Assembly (NCBI GenBank): GCA_002292945.1 | Contig: DBCG01000141.1 | Location: forward strand, 1-20,787 | Source: Proteobacteria bacterium UBA964 | GTDB lineage: Bacteria; Pseudomonadota; Gammaproteobacteria; Steroidobacterales; Steroidobacteraceae | Length of the DNA: 20,787 bases | Direction: 5' to 3' | Shown here: positions 14,023 through 20,787 of the stretch, piece by piece | How the letters are laid out: each line of letters opens with the position of its first letter | How positions within the stretch are numbered: the first letter of the stretch is position 1 | Made by a program: the position numbers and the translations under genes | Notes under the pieces: generated by a model | Databases searched by the model: none | What the model was told of the DNA's origin: nothing | What the model saw: the letters and a program-made list of their open reading frames with translations, nothing else

Positions 14023-14946
14023 ATGACTTCCGACACCGACACCGCTGTGCGCGTGCTGCGGCGCATCATCGACGCTCAACGCACCTCGGACGGTGCGGGC
14101 GTCACCTTGTGGCGCAGCCTCGGCGCGGGTCCGTTCGCGCGGCTCGATCCGTTCCTGATGCTCGATGAGTTCGGCAGCGACCGCCCGGACGAATACATCA
14201 AGGGCTTCCCACCGCATCCGCACCGCGGCTTCCAGACGGTGACCTACATGCTCGCGGGCCACATGCTGCACGAGGATCACCTCGGCAACCGCGGGCATCT
14301 GCGCGCGGGTGATGTGCAATGGATGTCTGCCGGTCGCGGCATCATCCACTCGGAGATGCCGCAGCAGGAGAGCGGTCTGATGCGCGGCTTCCAGTTGTGG
14401 GTGAACCTGCCCGCCGCCGAGAAGATGCGGCCTGCCGAGTACCGGGATATCCCCGCCGCTGCCATCCCCGAACTCGTCGACGCCACAGGCGTGCGGGCCA
14501 AGATCGTCGCAGGGGAACTGTCGCTCGGTGGCGGACATGCGAGCGGTCCCGTGACAGGCATCAGCACGCAACCGCTGTTCATCGATATCGAGCTGCCTCC
14601 GGGGACCGCCATCTCCGTGGACATCCCGGCCTCGCACCATGCGTATTGCTATGTCTACGAAGGCGCGCTCGGCGTCCCGGGCGCGACCGGCGGTGAGGTG
14701 ATGCTGCGGGCCCGTCAGGGAGGCGTGTTGGGCGGCATGGACGATGCGGTCCCCGGCAGCGCCGCGCAAGGGACAGCGTCGCGCGTAACGCTGCGCGCGG
14801 CGCAGAGCGGCGGCCGAGCTTTGCTGCTCGCGGCACGGCCGATCGGGGAGCCGGTGGTGCAGTACGGGCCGTTCGTCATGAACACCCGTGAGGAGATCGA
14901 CCAGGCGATCCGTGACTTCCAGTCGGGGCGATTGGCTGCAGGTTGA
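14023..14946 (+). CDS. Pirin family protein (possible quercetin 2,3-dioxygenase)
   Basis: A 307-aa bicupin. The N-terminal cupin carries the metal ligands in PPHPHRGFQTV (H65, H67) and GIIHSEMP (H109, E111). The region LWVNLPAAEKMRPAEYR is typical of pirins, and the C-terminal cupin ends in PIGEPVVQYGPFVMNTREEI. Some bacterial pirins oxidise quercetin and others bind regulators or pyruvate dehydrogenase, so the role here is open. The start is ATG 14023. A TATCCT box at 14006-14011 could be a -10 element. The gene is divergent from ndh across about 48 bases and its 3' end converges on mgtE with a 30-base gap. Confidence 0.93.
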   Translation: MTSDTDTAVRVLRRIIDAQRTSDGAGVTLWRSLGAGPFARLDPFLMLDEFGSDRPDEYIKGFPPHPHRGFQTVTYMLAGHMLHEDHLGNRGHLRAGDVQWMSAGRGIIHSEMPQQESGLMRGFQLWVNLPAAEKMRPAEYRDIPAAAIPELVDATGVRAKIVAGELSLGGGHASGPVTGISTQPLFIDIELPPGTAISVDIPASHHAYCYVYEGALGVPGATGGEVMLRARQGGVLGGMDDAVPGSAAQGTASRVTLRAAQSGGRALLLAARPIGEPVVQYGPFVMNTREEIDQAIRDFQSGRLAAG

Positions 14947-14958
14947 AGTGACGATCGT

Positions 14959-14975
14959 GGCGGGATCGCACCGCC
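14959..14975. terminator. Small hairpin between the pirin and mgtE 3' ends
   Basis: GGCGG (14959-14963) and CCGCC (14971-14975) form a 5-bp stem with a 7-base loop in the 30-base convergent gap. An alternative CGATC/GATCG pairing (14952-14956 with 14964-14968) overlaps it. No U-tract follows on either strand. Confidence 0.3.
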
Positions 14976-14976
14976 C

Positions 14977-16326
14977 TCAAGTGAGGAAGATCGCGCCGAG
15001 CCCGAGCAATGTCGCGAAACCGATGCAGTCGGTGAAGGTGGTGATGATCACCCCGGCTGACAGCGCCGGGTCGATCTCGAGACGGCGCAGCGCGAGCGGC
15101 ACCAGCACGCCTACGGCGGCGGCGGCCAGCAGGTTGATGAGCATCGCGGCGGCGATGATGGCGGCGATCTGCCAGGTGCCGAACCAGTACACCGTCACGA
15201 GACCGACCACCAAGGCCCACAGCAGGCCGTTCAGGCCGCCTACCGCGATCTCCTTGAACAGCAGCCAGCGGGCGTTCGACCATTGCACCTGCCCGAGCGC
15301 GAGTCCGCGGATGATGAGCGTCACGGTCTGGGTGCCGGCGATGCCGCCCATCGATGCGACGATCGGCATCAGGGCTGCCAAGACAGCGACCTTCTCGATG
15401 GTGCCCTCGAAGGTCTTGACCACCGCGGCAGCCAGGAACGCCGTGACGAGGTTGATGCCGAGCCACAGCAACCGGCGGCGCGTCGAGGGGAGGATGCCTG
15501 CGAACAGGTCCTCGTCATCCTGCAGGCCGGCCATCGACAGCACCGAGTGTTCCGCTTCCTCGCGGATGACATCGACGACATCGTCGATGGTGATGCGTCC
15601 GATCAATCGGCCTTCCGCGTCGACCACGGCCGCCGACACGAAGTCGCGGTCTTGGAAGAGCTGGGCCACATCGTGCGCCGCCGTCGACGGGTCGATGCGC
15701 GCGGCCTCCGCATCGAGGCTCTGGCCGACGGTCGCCTCGGCATCGCCGGTGATGAGCCGGGTCAGGGCGATGGTGCCGAGGTAGCGGTCGTCGCGATCGA
15801 CGACGAACAGGCTGTCGGTGCGGGGCGGCAGATCGCCGCGCATGCGGAGGTAGCGCAGCACCACTTCGAGCGAGACATCGGCGCGGACGCTCACCGTGTC
15901 GGTGTTCATGAGTCCGCCGGCGCTGTCCTCGGGCCAAGACAGCACGGTACGCAGCCGCTCGCGGTCGCGCTGGTCCATGGAGTGGAGCACCTGGCGAGTG
16001 ACCGCCTCGGGCAGGTCACCGACGAGGTCGGCGAGGTCATCGACCTCGAGACCCTCGGTCGCCGCCACCAGTTCGCCGGGCTCCATGGCGTCGATGAGCT
16101 CCAGGCGCACTTTCTCGTTGAGCTCGATGAGCACATCGCCCTCGAGGTCCCGCTCGACCATCTCCCAGACGAGTTCGCGTTGTCGTGGCGGCACGGACTC
16201 GAGCAGCAAGGCGATCTCGGCGGGGTGCAGCGCCGCCACCATGCGCTCGGCCGAGCGCAGCGTGCCGGCGTCGAGGGCCTGGCGCAGCGCGCCGAGCCGC
16301 ACCTGCTTGCCTGCGGGTTCGGTCAT
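14977..16326 (-). CDS. mgtE: Magnesium transporter MgtE
   Basis: A 449-aa inner-membrane Mg2+ channel/transporter of normal length. The N-terminal cytoplasmic domain (about 1-130) of helical repeats (LHPAEIALLLESVPPRQR) is followed by WPEDSAGGLM (131-140). Two CBS domains (about 140-256) act as the Mg2+ sensor in this family. The membrane part (285-449) has PIVASMGGIAGTQTVTL (321-337) and a final DPALSAGVIITTFTDCIGF with the conserved D433. The ATG overlaps the rapZ stop as ATGA, so it is translationally coupled as the last gene of the lpt-rpoN operon. Regulation is probably mostly post-translational through the CBS domains; no Mg riboswitch is possible in the 4-base junction. Confidence 0.95.
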   Translation of the reverse strand: MTEPAGKQVRLGALRQALDAGTLRSAERMVAALHPAEIALLLESVPPRQRELVWEMVERDLEGDVLIELNEKVRLELIDAMEPGELVAATEGLEVDDLADLVGDLPEAVTRQVLHSMDQRDRERLRTVLSWPEDSAGGLMNTDTVSVRADVSLEVVLRYLRMRGDLPPRTDSLFVVDRDDRYLGTIALTRLITGDAEATVGQSLDAEAARIDPSTAAHDVAQLFQDRDFVSAAVVDAEGRLIGRITIDDVVDVIREEAEHSVLSMAGLQDDEDLFAGILPSTRRRLLWLGINLVTAFLAAAVVKTFEGTIEKVAVLAALMPIVASMGGIAGTQTVTLIIRGLALGQVQWSNARWLLFKEIAVGGLNGLLWALVVGLVTVYWFGTWQIAAIIAAAMLINLLAAAAVGVLVPLALRRLEIDPALSAGVIITTFTDCIGFATLLGLGAIFLT

Positions 16327-17207
16327 GTCCGGCCCGGCAGGTCGAGGGAGTGATGGCGCCGGCTGAGCCCCGGCACATCAGGTGCGAGGCGTTGGGCGAG
16401 GTGCTCGACGAGATAGACCGAGCGGTGCTGGCCACCGGTGCAACCGATGCCGAGGGTGAGGTATCGGCGGTGGGCGGCACGGTGTTCGGCGATGCGTGCG
16501 CTGATGAACTGCGCGTACTCATCGAGCATGCGCTGCACTTCGGGCCGTTCGTCGAGCCAGCGGACCACCGCCGGATCGCGCCCCGTGAGCGGTCGAAGGG
16601 CGGTGTCCCAGTACGGGTTCGGCAGTGTGCGGGCATCGAAGACGAAGTCGCAGTCACCCGGTACGCCATGCTTGAAGCCGAACGACACGAGCGTCACGGA
16701 CAGCTGCTCAGAACGCCGGTTGTCCACCCGCTGGACGATCAGTTCGCGCAGTTGGTGCACGCCGAGGTGCGTGGTGTCGATGACGAGATCGGCGGCTTGG
16801 ATGACCGGGTCGAGGAGCTCCCGCTCGCGCGAGATCGCCTGCTGCAACGACTCGCCGGCTCGCGCGAGCGGATGGCGGCGTTTGGTCTCGCCGAACCGGC
16901 GCAGCAGTTCGGTGTCGGCCGAGGTCACCGCCAGGAGTTCGCAGCGTAAACCGCTGCGCCGCAGCGCTTCGAGGGTGCGAGGTAGATCAGTGGGGGTGAG
17001 GGCGTTGTCGCGCGCGTCGATGCCGATGGCGGTCTGGTCGAATACGCCGGTCTCGCTGCTTCGCAGCGAGTGCGAGACGAAGTATTCGAGCAGGCTCGCC
17101 GGCAGGTTGTCCACGCAGAAGTAGCCGACATCCTCGAGCGCGTGCAACACGACGCTTTTGCCGGCCCCAGAGAGGCCGCTCACGAGGATGATCCGCATGC
17201 CCGGCAT
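16323..17207 (-). CDS. rapZ: RNase adapter / nucleotide-binding protein RapZ
   Basis: A 294-aa cytosolic protein. The Walker A motif is GLSGAGKS (11-18), followed by DVGYFCVDNLP. GIDARDN and VSFGFKHGVPGDCDFVFDAR mark the middle, and the C-terminal domain has GIGCTGGQHRSVYLVEHLA. In E. coli RapZ binds the sRNAs GlmY/GlmZ and directs RNase E, controlling amino-sugar synthesis. The E. coli C-terminus ends in a Lys/Arg cluster needed for RNA binding; here the end reads RRHHSLDLPGRT with no terminal KRK. The start may be at 17207 or three codons later at 17198 (MRIILVSG). It begins 9 bases after the hpf stop and overlaps mgtE by 4 bases. No ptsN or ptsO flanks it. Confidence 0.95.
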   Translation of the reverse strand: MPGMRIILVSGLSGAGKSVVLHALEDVGYFCVDNLPASLLEYFVSHSLRSSETGVFDQTAIGIDARDNALTPTDLPRTLEALRRSGLRCELLAVTSADTELLRRFGETKRRHPLARAGESLQQAISRERELLDPVIQAADLVIDTTHLGVHQLRELIVQRVDNRRSEQLSVTLVSFGFKHGVPGDCDFVFDARTLPNPYWDTALRPLTGRDPAVVRWLDERPEVQRMLDEYAQFISARIAEHRAAHRRYLTLGIGCTGGQHRSVYLVEHLAQRLAPDVPGLSRRHHSLDLPGRT

Positions 17208-17216
17208 GACGAGGTC

Positions 17217-17534
17217 TCAGTGCCGCGCGGCGCGGCCTTCCTCGGCATGGTGATCGGCGCCTTTCTCCTTGCGCTTCTTCACCAAGCGGTCGAGCTTGTC
17301 GGCGAGCGCATCGATGGCGGCATACATGTCCTCTGCGGTCGCTTCGGCATGGATGTCGCCGCCCGGCACGCGCAGCGTGGCCTCCGCCGTGTGCCGCAGC
17401 TTCTCGACGGACAGCACGCAATGGGCATCGATCAGCTGGTCGAAGTGGCGCACGATGCGTTCCATCTTCTTGAACACATAGGCGCGCATCGATTCGGTGA
17501 CCTCGATATGGCGTCCGGTGACTTCGATCTGCAT
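17217..17534 (-). CDS. hpf: Ribosome hibernation-promoting factor, short form
   Basis: A 105-aa cytosolic protein of the HPF/YfiA family that binds idle 30S subunits at the A/P sites and favours 100S dimers. The sequence begins MQIEVTGRHIEVTESMRAYV and continues with the alpha-beta core (EATLRVPGGDIHAEAT, DMYAAIDALADKLDRLVKK). It ends in a His/Glu-rich tail and lacks the long C-terminal domain of long-form HPF. The ATG at 17534 is decided by a strong AGGAGG 8 bases upstream and by the family N-terminus; a longer frame to 17570 adds an acidic leader with no support. It lies 50 bases after rpoN, the standard order. Confidence 0.95.
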   Translation of the reverse strand: MQIEVTGRHIEVTESMRAYVFKKMERIVRHFDQLIDAHCVLSVEKLRHTAEATLRVPGGDIHAEATAEDMYAAIDALADKLDRLVKKRKEKGADHHAEEGRAARH

Positions 17535-17542
17535 GGCTTGAT

Positions 17543-17548
17543 CCTCCT
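17543..17548 (-). promoter_or_regulatory. Consensus Shine-Dalgarno of hpf
   Basis: On the minus strand AGGAGG lies 8 bases before the ATG at 17534. It is the strongest ribosome site in the window and fixes the hpf start. A small CATCC-N4-GGATG dyad lies just upstream at 17568-17581. Confidence 0.85.
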
Positions 17549-17584
17549 GATCGTCTTCGGTAGGTCCCATCCGGAAGGATGAGG

Positions 17585-19078
17585 TTAGCGCGAACTGTCC
17601 CGCTTGCGCTCGGCGGAAGAGGCGATACCGATCGCCTCGCGGTACTTGGCGACCGTGCGGCGGGCGACCGGGATGCCCTGCGCCGAGAGCAACTCGGCGA
17701 GTCTGCCGTCCGACAGCGGCTCACCGGCGGGTTCGTCGGTGATCAGGCGCCGGATCTTCGCCCGGATCGCGGTAGAGGACGTCCCGGCGCCGTCATCGCC
17801 CTCGACCTGGCTCGAGAAGAAGTATCGCAGTTCGAACACCCCGCGGGGGGTATGCAGATATTTTCCAGAGGTGACCCGGGAGACCGTCGATTCATGCATG
17901 CCGATCGCAGCGGCGATGTCCTTCAGGATCATGGGTTTCATGTGCTCCTCGCCTTGGGCGAGGAACTCGCTCTGACGTTCGACGACCGCCCGGGCGACCT
18001 TCAGGAGCGTGTCGTGGCGGATCTCGAGGCTTTTGAGGAGCCAACGTGCCTCCTGCAGCTGCGAACGCAGCACGGCATGGCCGCTCCCGGCGCCTTGGCC
18101 GAGGAGGCCGGCGTATTCGTTGTTGACGCGTAGGCGGGGCAGGGTGCGGCCGTTGAGCTCCACCGACCATCCGCGTGTGGTGCGCCGCACCATGGCATCG
18201 GGGACGATGTACTCGGGTCGCAGGGCGCTGATGAGGCTGCCGGGTTTCGGGTGGCAGGCGCGGACCAGGGCCACGGCGGCGACCAGCGTCTCATCGTCGG
18301 TCGCATCATCTTCGTCCTGCAGGCCTTCCGCTTCGAGCGCCCGGCGCAGCGGCCCGAGGTCGCGATGCGCGAGCAGCTTCAGGTGCCGATCGACGATGCG
18401 GTGCGCCAGACCGAGGCCCGGTGTCGCCGGGGTGAGCGCGGACAACTGCAGTTGCAGACATTCGACGAGATCGCGCGCGCCGACGCCGACCGGATCGAGC
18501 TTCTGCACCAGCAGCAAGACGCGCTCGATCTCCTCCTCGTCATGAAGAGCGGCGCCGATCGGTCCATGGCGGGCAAGGTCTTCGGCGACCTCGGCGAAGG
18601 TCTCGGTCAGGTAGCCGTCGTCATCGAGCGCATCGACCAACGCGGCGGCGACCTCGAGGTCGGATTCGGAGAGTCCTAGCAGCGTCAGCTGGCCGAGCAG
18701 GTGTTCGCGAAGCGATTCACCGCGCTCGTCGGCGAGGTCGCGGGGGCGGTCTTCGTCATCCTCGGCCCGACCGGCATCGCTGCCGGTGCCGGCGCGGTCG
18801 GCCCACGGCTGGTCGACGACCTCGACTTCGACCGGTTCGGTGGAGCCCGCCTCCTCGGTGGGTGGCGCTGCGGCCGTGAAGTGTGCGCCGAGCTCGAAGT
18901 CCACGGCCTCCTCGGCTTCGGGCTCCTCTTGCTCCAGCATGACGTTGGATTCGAGCACCTCGGCGAGGTGCGCCTGCAGTTCGAGCGTCGGCATCTGCAG
19001 GAGGCGGATGGCCTGCTGCAACTGCGGCGTCATCGTCAGCGATTGGCCGAGCTTGAGTTGCAGCGACTGCTTGAGCAT
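17585..19078 (-). CDS. rpoN: RNA polymerase sigma-54 factor
   Basis: A 497-aa sigma-54. Region I is the glutamine/leucine-rich MLKQSLQLKLGQSLTMTPQL and QQAIRLLQM block that contacts enhancer-binding proteins. Region II (about 50-125) is very acidic. The core-binding domain follows, then the helix-turn-helix (IAAAIGMHESTVSRVTSGKY) and the C-terminal RpoN box ARRTVAKYRE (472-481), which reads the -24 element. The length is normal. The ATG at 19078 gives the canonical N-terminus. It follows lptB by 34 bases; that gap contains a 13-bp palindrome. I see no -24/-12 promoter near the genes of this window, so its targets are probably elsewhere. Confidence 0.98.
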   Translation of the reverse strand: MLKQSLQLKLGQSLTMTPQLQQAIRLLQMPTLELQAHLAEVLESNVMLEQEEPEAEEAVDFELGAHFTAAAPPTEEAGSTEPVEVEVVDQPWADRAGTGSDAGRAEDDEDRPRDLADERGESLREHLLGQLTLLGLSESDLEVAAALVDALDDDGYLTETFAEVAEDLARHGPIGAALHDEEEIERVLLLVQKLDPVGVGARDLVECLQLQLSALTPATPGLGLAHRIVDRHLKLLAHRDLGPLRRALEAEGLQDEDDATDDETLVAAVALVRACHPKPGSLISALRPEYIVPDAMVRRTTRGWSVELNGRTLPRLRVNNEYAGLLGQGAGSGHAVLRSQLQEARWLLKSLEIRHDTLLKVARAVVERQSEFLAQGEEHMKPMILKDIAAAIGMHESTVSRVTSGKYLHTPRGVFELRYFFSSQVEGDDGAGTSSTAIRAKIRRLITDEPAGEPLSDGRLAELLSAQGIPVARRTVAKYREAIGIASSAERKRDSSR

Positions 19079-19095
19079 CGAGAAGACTCGTGAGG

Positions 19096-19108
19096 CGTCC
19101 CTGGGACG
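19096..19108. repeat. 13-bp palindrome in the lptB-rpoN gap
   Basis: CGTCCC-T-GGGACG is a perfect 6-bp dyad around one base, centred in the 34-base gap between the lptB stop and the rpoN start. As RNA it would form only a short stem; as DNA it could be a repressor or activator half-site pair. No function is assigned. Confidence 0.4.
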
Positions 19109-19112
19109 TCAC

Positions 19113-19865
19113 CTACAGGCGGAAGGACTCACCCAAGTACACCTCACGCACGCGGGGATTGGCAAGGATTTCCTCGGCCTCGCCTTGGGCGATGACGACG
19201 CCGTCGCCGATGATGTACGAGCGTCGGCATACGCCGAGGGTCTCGCGCACGTTGTGGTCGGTGATCAGCACACCGATGCCGCGCGCCGCGAGTTCGCGCA
19301 CGATGCGCTGGATGTCGAGCACCGAGATCGGATCCACGCCCGCGAACGGCTCATCGAGCAGCAGGAACTTCGGGTCTGCGGCCAGCGCGCGCGCGATCTC
19401 GACGCGACGCCGCTCGCCGCCGGAGAGCGCCATGCCGGGCGAGCGCCGCACATGGTCGATGCGCAGGTCGGCGAGGATCTCCTCGCAACGCGCGCGTCGT
19501 GCCTCACGATCGAGACCCGCGCGGGTCTCGAGGATCGCGAGGATGTTGTCCTCGACGCTCAACTTACGGAATACGGAGGCTTCCTGCGGCAGATAGCCGA
19601 TGCCGGCGCGGGCGCGGCGATGGATGGGCTCGTGCGTCAAGTCGAGTTCATCGAGCAGGATGCGGCCGGCATCCGCCGGGACGAGCCCGACGATCATGTA
19701 GAAAGCAGTGGTCTTGCCTGCGCCGTTCGGACCGAGCAGGCCGATGATCTCGCCCGCACCGACCTCGAGCGACAGGTCACGGACCACGGTGCGTGTGCCA
19801 TAGGCCTTGGCGAGGTTGCGGGCGATCAGTCGTCGACCGCCGTCGACCGCGATCGATGCGCTCAC
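19113..19865 (-). CDS. lptB: LPS export ABC transporter ATP-binding protein LptB
   Basis: A 250-aa cytoplasmic ATPase that, with LptF and LptG, extracts LPS from the inner membrane and pushes it along the Lpt bridge. It has Walker A GPNGAGKTT (45-53), the Q-loop GYLPQEASVF, signature LSGGERRRVEIARAL, Walker B FLLLDEPFAGVDP and switch ITDHNV. The motif wording is close to classical LptB. The GTG start at 19865 overlaps the lptA stop as GTGA. The next gene, rpoN, follows by 34 bases. The first dozen residues are longer than E. coli's, so a slightly later start is possible but lacks support. Confidence 0.97.
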   Translation of the reverse strand: MSASIAVDGGRRLIARNLAKAYGTRTVVRDLSLEVGAGEIIGLLGPNGAGKTTAFYMIVGLVPADAGRILLDELDLTHEPIHRRARAGIGYLPQEASVFRKLSVEDNILAILETRAGLDREARRARCEEILADLRIDHVRRSPGMALSGGERRRVEIARALAADPKFLLLDEPFAGVDPISVLDIQRIVRELAARGIGVLITDHNVRETLGVCRRSYIIGDGVVIAQGEAEEILANPRVREVYLGESFRL

Positions 19866-20512
19866 GGGGTCACCTTCGGCGGGGTGGCTTCCTGCGGTCG
19901 GATCACGATCCTCACGCGCTCGTCGCTGCCTGTGGTCTTGCCGGCCTGGACACGCTGCGCCGCGATCTCGTAGACCAGTTGCTCGCCGCGGATCTCGCTA
20001 CGACCGTCGCTGAGCCACGCGTTCTCCTTGAGGGTCACCGTGCCGCCGCGGGTCTCATAGACCAACGAACCGGCGCGGCCGCGCGCTTTGCCGCCGGTCT
20101 TCATCTGTTGCTCGAACTCTGCGGGTTTGCCGCGCACCGTGGCGCGCGCCAGTTGATCGGCGATGAAGTTCACGACGGCCTCCTCGGCGCGCATCGTCCC
20201 GCCCTCGACATCGATCCTCACCTTGCCGCTGAAGGTCCAGGTCGCGTCCTTGAAATCGAGGCCGGTGGCCCGGGCGCGCTCGGCCTGCACACGCAGCGGG
20301 CCTTGGGTGATCACCACATCGCGGAAGAGCAGCGTGTTGCTGCGGTAATCGACATCCGACGACGCTGCATCGACCACGATCTCCGCGTTGCGGCCTTTGG
20401 CCGGCTGCGCTGCGATCGTCGGCATCGCAAGCACGAGCGCGAGGATCGCCGCGAAGGCGACGCGGGTGGGCCTCGGCTGCCGTCCCGGGATGTCAGGGTT
20501 GGAAGCGGCCAT
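19862..20512 (-). CDS. lptA: LPS transport periplasmic protein LptA
   Basis: A 216-aa periplasmic protein that forms the LPS bridge between the membranes. An N-terminal signal peptide (RVAFAAILALVLAMPTIAA) is cleaved near IAA-QP. The OstA-type beta-jellyroll follows, with IVVDAASSDVDYRSNTLLF, DVVITQGPLRVQAERA, MRAEEAVVNFIADQLARATV and a C-terminal VRIVIRP. The length is slightly above E. coli LptA (185 aa) because of a longer signal region. The ATG at 20512 lies within the lptC 3' end, a 20-base overlap, and the stop overlaps lptB by 4 bases, so lptC-lptA-lptB are translationally coupled. Confidence 0.9.
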   Translation of the reverse strand: MAASNPDIPGRQPRPTRVAFAAILALVLAMPTIAAQPAKGRNAEIVVDAASSDVDYRSNTLLFRDVVITQGPLRVQAERARATGLDFKDATWTFSGKVRIDVEGGTMRAEEAVVNFIADQLARATVRGKPAEFEQQMKTGGKARGRAGSLVYETRGGTVTLKENAWLSDGRSEIRGEQLVYEIAAQRVQAGKTTGSDERVRIVIRPQEATPPKVTP

Positions 20513-20786
20513 GGACCTTGGAGAGCAGTTGCGCCTCGCGGCGGTTGAGGTCTGCCTCGAGGCCGACCGCTTCGAGGGTGCGGCCGGCCATCTCGAGCCT
20601 CACGGCGTCCGGGACGGTGACCCGTCCCGCGGTGAGGTCGTAGTCGAGGCGTTCGGTGCGGATGCGAAGCGTACCCTGACCGGGTGCGGCTTCCCCCTCC
20701 AGCAGGACGCTGCCTTCCAGCACCACCGAGCGTGCATCTTGCGGCAGTCTTCCTTGGGCTGAACGGACCCGCCACGGCGGGTCTTG
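20493..20786 (-). CDS. lptC: LPS export protein LptC, C-terminal part (partial at 5' end)
   Basis: The minus-strand frame is open to the window edge and ends at TGA 20495-20493; about 97 codons are visible and the membrane anchor lies outside. The segment reads DPPWRVRSAQGRLPQDARS, then VVLEGSVLLEG, LRIRTERLDYDLTAGRV, EMAGRTLEAVGLEADLNRRE and LLSKVHGRFQP at the end. This matches the LptC jellyroll, which receives LPS from LptB2FG and hands it to LptA. The position directly before lptA supports the call. Confidence 0.88.
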   Translation of the reverse strand, partial: QDPPWRVRSAQGRLPQDARSVVLEGSVLLEGEAAPGQGTLRIRTERLDYDLTAGRVTVPDAVRLEMAGRTLEAVGLEADLNRREAQLLSKVHGRFQP

Positions 20787-20787
20787 C

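Noticed and set aside
13975..14769. Open minus-strand frame extending ndh by over 260 codons
   Set aside because: It is antisense to the well-supported pirin gene and shows no domain features. The NDH-2 fold begins at the ATGs near 13962-13974, and long shadow frames are expected at this GC content.
15330..15360. GGIAGTQ in place of the usual GGNxGxQ motif in MgtE
   Set aside because: As far as I recall this variant is common in gammaproteobacterial MgtE, so it is not treated as a defect.
1..20787. CRISPR arrays, tRNA or rRNA genes, insertion sequences, prophage or attachment sites
   Set aside because: No regular spacer-repeat pattern, no cloverleaf or rRNA-like tract, no transposase or integrase motifs and no terminal repeats were seen on either strand.

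Overview
The window is chromosomal DNA from a GC-rich Gram-negative bacterium. It most likely belongs to the Gammaproteobacteria, near the Xanthomonadales/Nevskiales/Steroidobacter side, but this rests only on gene content and order. The supporting signs are an lptC-lptA-lptB-rpoN-hpf-rapZ operon, an lgt-thyA-folA cluster, a Caulobacter/Xanthomonas-type TonB-dependent receptor next to a beta-propeller phytase, and an E. coli-type NDH-2. I see no insertion sequence, phage gene, tRNA, rRNA or CRISPR array. Coding density is very high and many genes overlap by 4 bases.

Layout. (1) 1-3607, plus strand: the 3' end of a Sua5-type threonylcarbamoyl-AMP synthase, then a fold-III ornithine/lysine decarboxylase. 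A tightly coupled trio follows: a Tat-exported MepK/YcbK-like peptidase, a ComB-like phosphatase that appears to start at CTG, and a HAD phosphatase. (2) 3621-4482: an Lrp/AsnC regulator on the minus strand, divergent from a small DUF6356 protein, with an AT-rich palindromic operator candidate between them. (3) 4588-8579, plus strand: rlmI, lgt, thyA, a SET-domain lysine methyltransferase with a very lysine-rich tail, and folA. (4) 8601-12386, plus strand: an array of four 7-bp direct repeats spaced exactly 11 bp that looks like a Pho box, followed by a TonB-dependent receptor and a beta-propeller phytase. (5) 12628-14946: NDH-2 (minus) divergent from a pirin-like protein (plus). (6) 14977-20786, minus strand: lptC (partial), lptA, lptB, rpoN, hpf, rapZ and mgtE.

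How the genes fit together. Region 4 reads as a phosphate-scavenging unit: PhoB would switch on an outer-membrane receptor and an exported phytase that frees phosphate from calcium phytate. Region 6 couples LPS transport to sigma-54, ribosome hibernation and RapZ. It lacks the ptsN and ptsO genes that often accompany rpoN-hpf-rapZ, and a magnesium transporter follows rapZ instead. Region 3 holds the dTMP cycle (thyA and folA) with a eukaryote-like SET methyltransferase between the two enzymes.

The most interesting items are the Pho-box array, the SET protein with its histone-H1-like tail, the mepK-comB-HAD overlap cluster with its CTG start, and the PTS-free rpoN locus with an altered RapZ C-terminus. 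All calls come from reading the sequence and recalled family motifs. No database search was run.
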